In this document: positions 62,394 to 64,000 of the stretch, piece after piece
Layout: each line of letters begins with the position of its first letter
Numbering within the stretch: the stretch's first letter is position 1
Source of the DNA: Sutcliffiella deserti
GTDB taxonomy: Bacteria > Bacillota > Bacilli > Bacillales > Bacillaceae_I
Length of the DNA: 64,000 bases
Assembly (NCBI RefSeq): GCF_020037475.1
Contig: NZ_JAIQDB010000001.1
Span: 868,001-932,000 of the forward strand
Reading direction: 5' to 3'
Notes under the pieces: generated by a model
Database searches by the model: none
What the model was told of the DNA's origin: nothing
What the model saw: the letters and a program-made list of their open reading frames with translations, nothing else
Made by a program: the position numbers and the translations under genes

Positions 62394-62463
62394 ACCGGTT
62401 TAACTACTTAGGTCTTTTCTTTCCAGTTGCTTCCCTATGAATGGAGATTATTCTTAAACCGGT
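62394..62463. repeat. Separated inverted repeat in the PAP2-liaF gap
   Basis: ACCGGTTTAA (62394-62403) and TTAAACCGGT (62454-62463) are exact inverted copies 50 bases apart. The gap between liaF and the PAP2 gene (62220-62504) also holds CCGCCTTTAGACGG, a small hairpin. No gene is seen. A promoter for liaF must lie here but I could not choose one. Confidence 0.5.
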
Positions 62464-62482
62464 TGCTTAACTGTGCTTAGAT

Positions 62483-62516
62483 AACAAAACCAGCGCCCTT
62501 GTGGCTACGCTGATTT
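62483..62516 (-). terminator. Weak terminator at the PAP2 stop codon
   Basis: On the minus strand CAGCG and CGCTG, with a CC/GG extension, form a short stem that includes the TAG stop, followed by GTTTTGTT. Confidence 0.5.
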
Positions 62517-63179
62517 TTTCGTCAGAAAATATTGCAGCCCTTCATAGGCCAGCACGCCAAACAACAGGCAAATATACCCTGCAGCATAGCCCGCAAAAAC
62601 ATCAGAAGGATAATGATAATTCAAGAATATCCTGCTACTTCCAAGTAATAAAATAAAAGTTATGCCTGAAACGAGAATAAGCAGCCGGCGGCCTCTTGCT
62701 TTTGTGTAAAGTAGCAGTAAATAAAGAAGAAGACCATAAAAGAATAAACCTACCATAGCATGGCCACTTGGAAAGCTTAGGCTTTCCGCCCCTGGACCGG
62801 TCATGGGACGCTCTCTCCCGGTAAAGTCCTTTAACCATTTATTAAGTTCATTTACGACAATTACTCCACTAACAAGGACACCCATTGCAACATAATCCTT
62901 TGTTTTCCACCAGATTACCAGAATTGCCAGAATCATAATGGTAATTACCCCTGCCTTATCTCCCAAAACAGTAAAAAGATAAAAGAAATCTACTACCAAA
63001 CTGATTTCCCATCCATTAATGGTCTCACGAATAGCCGAATCAAACGTGATTGTATTTTGTGCGATTATTTGTTGAAAAGACCAAAAGAAAAACAATCCAC
63101 AAATGATAAATAAAAAAACTCTTCTCCATACTGTGTAATTCGATTTAACCTTTAGTTTATATGCTTGTTCTGCCTGCAT
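62505..63179 (-). CDS. PAP2-family phosphatase (undecaprenyl-PP phosphatase-like)
   Basis: Membrane phosphatase of 224 residues with about six helices. All three catalytic motifs are present: KDFTGRERPM, SFPSGHAM and SRIFLNYHYPSDVFAG. Such PgpB/BcrC-type proteins recycle undecaprenyl pyrophosphate or dephosphorylate other lipids. GGGGGAGA lies upstream of ATG 63179. Its place before liaF suggests a link to lipid II cycle stress, since undecaprenyl-PP phosphatases give bacitracin resistance; the specificity is inferred. Confidence 0.9.
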   Translation of the reverse strand: MQAEQAYKLKVKSNYTVWRRVFLFIICGLFFFWSFQQIIAQNTITFDSAIRETINGWEISLVVDFFYLFTVLGDKAGVITIMILAILVIWWKTKDYVAMGVLVSGVIVVNELNKWLKDFTGRERPMTGPGAESLSFPSGHAMVGLFFYGLLLYLLLLYTKARGRRLLILVSGITFILLLGSSRIFLNYHYPSDVFAGYAAGYICLLFGVLAYEGLQYFLTKKSA

Positions 63180-63304
63180 TCTATCTCCCCCAACAGCTAT
63201 TTACCTTTCCATCATACAGGATTTTTGAATGTTATGACTATTCTTTTTTCACAGACTAATATAAAATACTTTCTAACTGCTTTTTATTAGAGAGGGGATC
63301 AAAG

Positions 63305-64000
63305 ATGCTATCGAAACTAAATGACTTATTAGAAAAACATTCTGCAGAAATGACGGAGATTAGAAGATATCTTCACCAATATCCTGAGTTATCTTTTCAA
63401 GAAATTCAAACGGCAACATATATAGCAAATTATTATAAAAACTTAAAGATACCTGTTAGAACGAATGTTGGAGGTAATGGTCTAGTTGCACATATTGTTG
63501 GAGGGTTGCCTGGTAAAACAGTAGCACTACGAGCAGATTTTGATGCCTTACCTATTGAGGATGAAAAAGATGTGGAATATAAATCAAAAGTTCCTGGTGT
63601 GATGCACGCATGTGGCCATGACGGTCATACCGCTACGTTACTTGTGCTTGCTAAATGTCTGAATGAGTTAAAAGCTGAACTAAAAGGGACAGTAGTACTT
63701 ATTCATCAGCATGCAGAAGAGTATGCCCCTGGTGGTGCCATATCAATGATTGAGGATGGGTGTTTAGAAGGGGTGGATGTTATCTTTGGAACCCATCTAT
63801 GGGCTGGTGTCCCAGTAGGCACTATTCAAACCCGTGTTGGACCAGTCATGGCAGCAGCAGATCGTTTTACTGTGAAAATTCAAGGTTCAGGTGGTCATGG
63901 AGCACAGCCTCATACAACAAAAGACGCAATTTTGACGGCTTCCCAGCTAGTGGTAAATTTGCAGCAGATTGTTAGCAGAAGAGTTAATCCTATTGACCCT
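63305..64000 (+). CDS. M20 family amidohydrolase (partial, runs off right edge)
   Basis: Zinc-dependent M20D amidohydrolase; 232 codons are visible of an expected 390. The metal motif MHACGHDGH near residue 100 supplies the cysteine and histidine ligands, ALRADFDALPI precedes it, QHAEEYAPGGA holds the catalytic glutamates, and GSGGHGAQPH begins the dimerisation lid. Relatives deacylate N-acyl amino acids. In B. subtilis a similar gene, yhaA, lies near hmoB, so this is probably its counterpart. GAGAGGGG precedes ATG 63305. Confidence 0.9.
   Translation, partial: MLSKLNDLLEKHSAEMTEIRRYLHQYPELSFQEIQTATYIANYYKNLKIPVRTNVGGNGLVAHIVGGLPGKTVALRADFDALPIEDEKDVEYKSKVPGVMHACGHDGHTATLLVLAKCLNELKAELKGTVVLIHQHAEEYAPGGAISMIEDGCLEGVDVIFGTHLWAGVPVGTIQTRVGPVMAAADRFTVKIQGSGGHGAQPHTTKDAILTASQLVVNLQQIVSRRVNPIDP

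Overview
The window comes from a low-GC Gram-positive bacterium of the Bacillaceae (Bacillus or a close relative such as Sutcliffiella). AT-rich intergenic DNA, strong AGGAGG ribosome binding sites, frequent GTG/TTG starts and the gene content all point there. Blocks of genes lie in the order I know from Bacillus subtilis: addB-addA-sbcD-sbcC, yhjD, comK with an IDEAL-domain neighbour, yhfN, lcfA/yhfL, yhfI-lplJ-yhfH, hemE-hemH-hemY, pbpF, hmoB and an M20 amidohydrolase. Other blocks look inserted between them. Most genes are on the minus strand. I saw no rRNA, tRNA, CRISPR array or prophage.

Region by region: 1-11610 is the double-strand-break repair operon addB-addA-sbcD-sbcC (sbcC runs off the left edge). 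12422-29716 is an accessory metabolic region: an acyl-CoA ligase, an RND efflux pump, then a nine-gene operon of a Liv-type ABC importer (binding protein, two ATPases, two permeases), a 58-residue protein, a KAS III-like enzyme with an unusual active site, an alpha/beta hydrolase, a short-chain dehydrogenase and a thiolase. A 1074-residue STAND-ATPase/SARP-BTAD regulator follows. 29966-31218 holds a signal peptidase and a TVP38 membrane protein. 31573-33190 holds a tandem repeat and a dead IS605-type tnpB element. 33245-38136 carries an S9 peptidase, an SOS-box promoter, yhjD, a YetF-like protein, comK and an IDEAL protein. 38282-41182 is the glyoxylate shunt aceB-aceA. 41354-48910 has an M48 protease, azlCD, fatty acid activation genes under a FadR box, lipoate ligase and YhfH. 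49614-52517 is an ABC exporter and a LacI regulator. 52798-59647 covers coproporphyrin-dependent haem synthesis, a class A PBP and a haem monooxygenase. 59705-63179 is liaFSR with a PAP2 phosphatase, and a partial M20 amidohydrolase closes the window.

The most interesting system is the one at 12422-29716. Two promoters, one for the acyl-CoA ligase and one for the Liv/KAS/thiolase operon, share a pair of TGTAACC/T heptamers repeated every 11 bp, with the downstream heptamer exactly 9 nt from a -10 box. That is the operator geometry of SARP activators, and a SARP-type regulator is encoded directly upstream of the operon. I infer one regulon for uptake, CoA activation and processing of an unknown carboxylic acid. 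Non-coding DNA is also rich: a 21-22 bp tandem array, a 53 bp tandem repeat, a MITE-like repeat family with three full copies and several solo ends, and a leader motif present three times.
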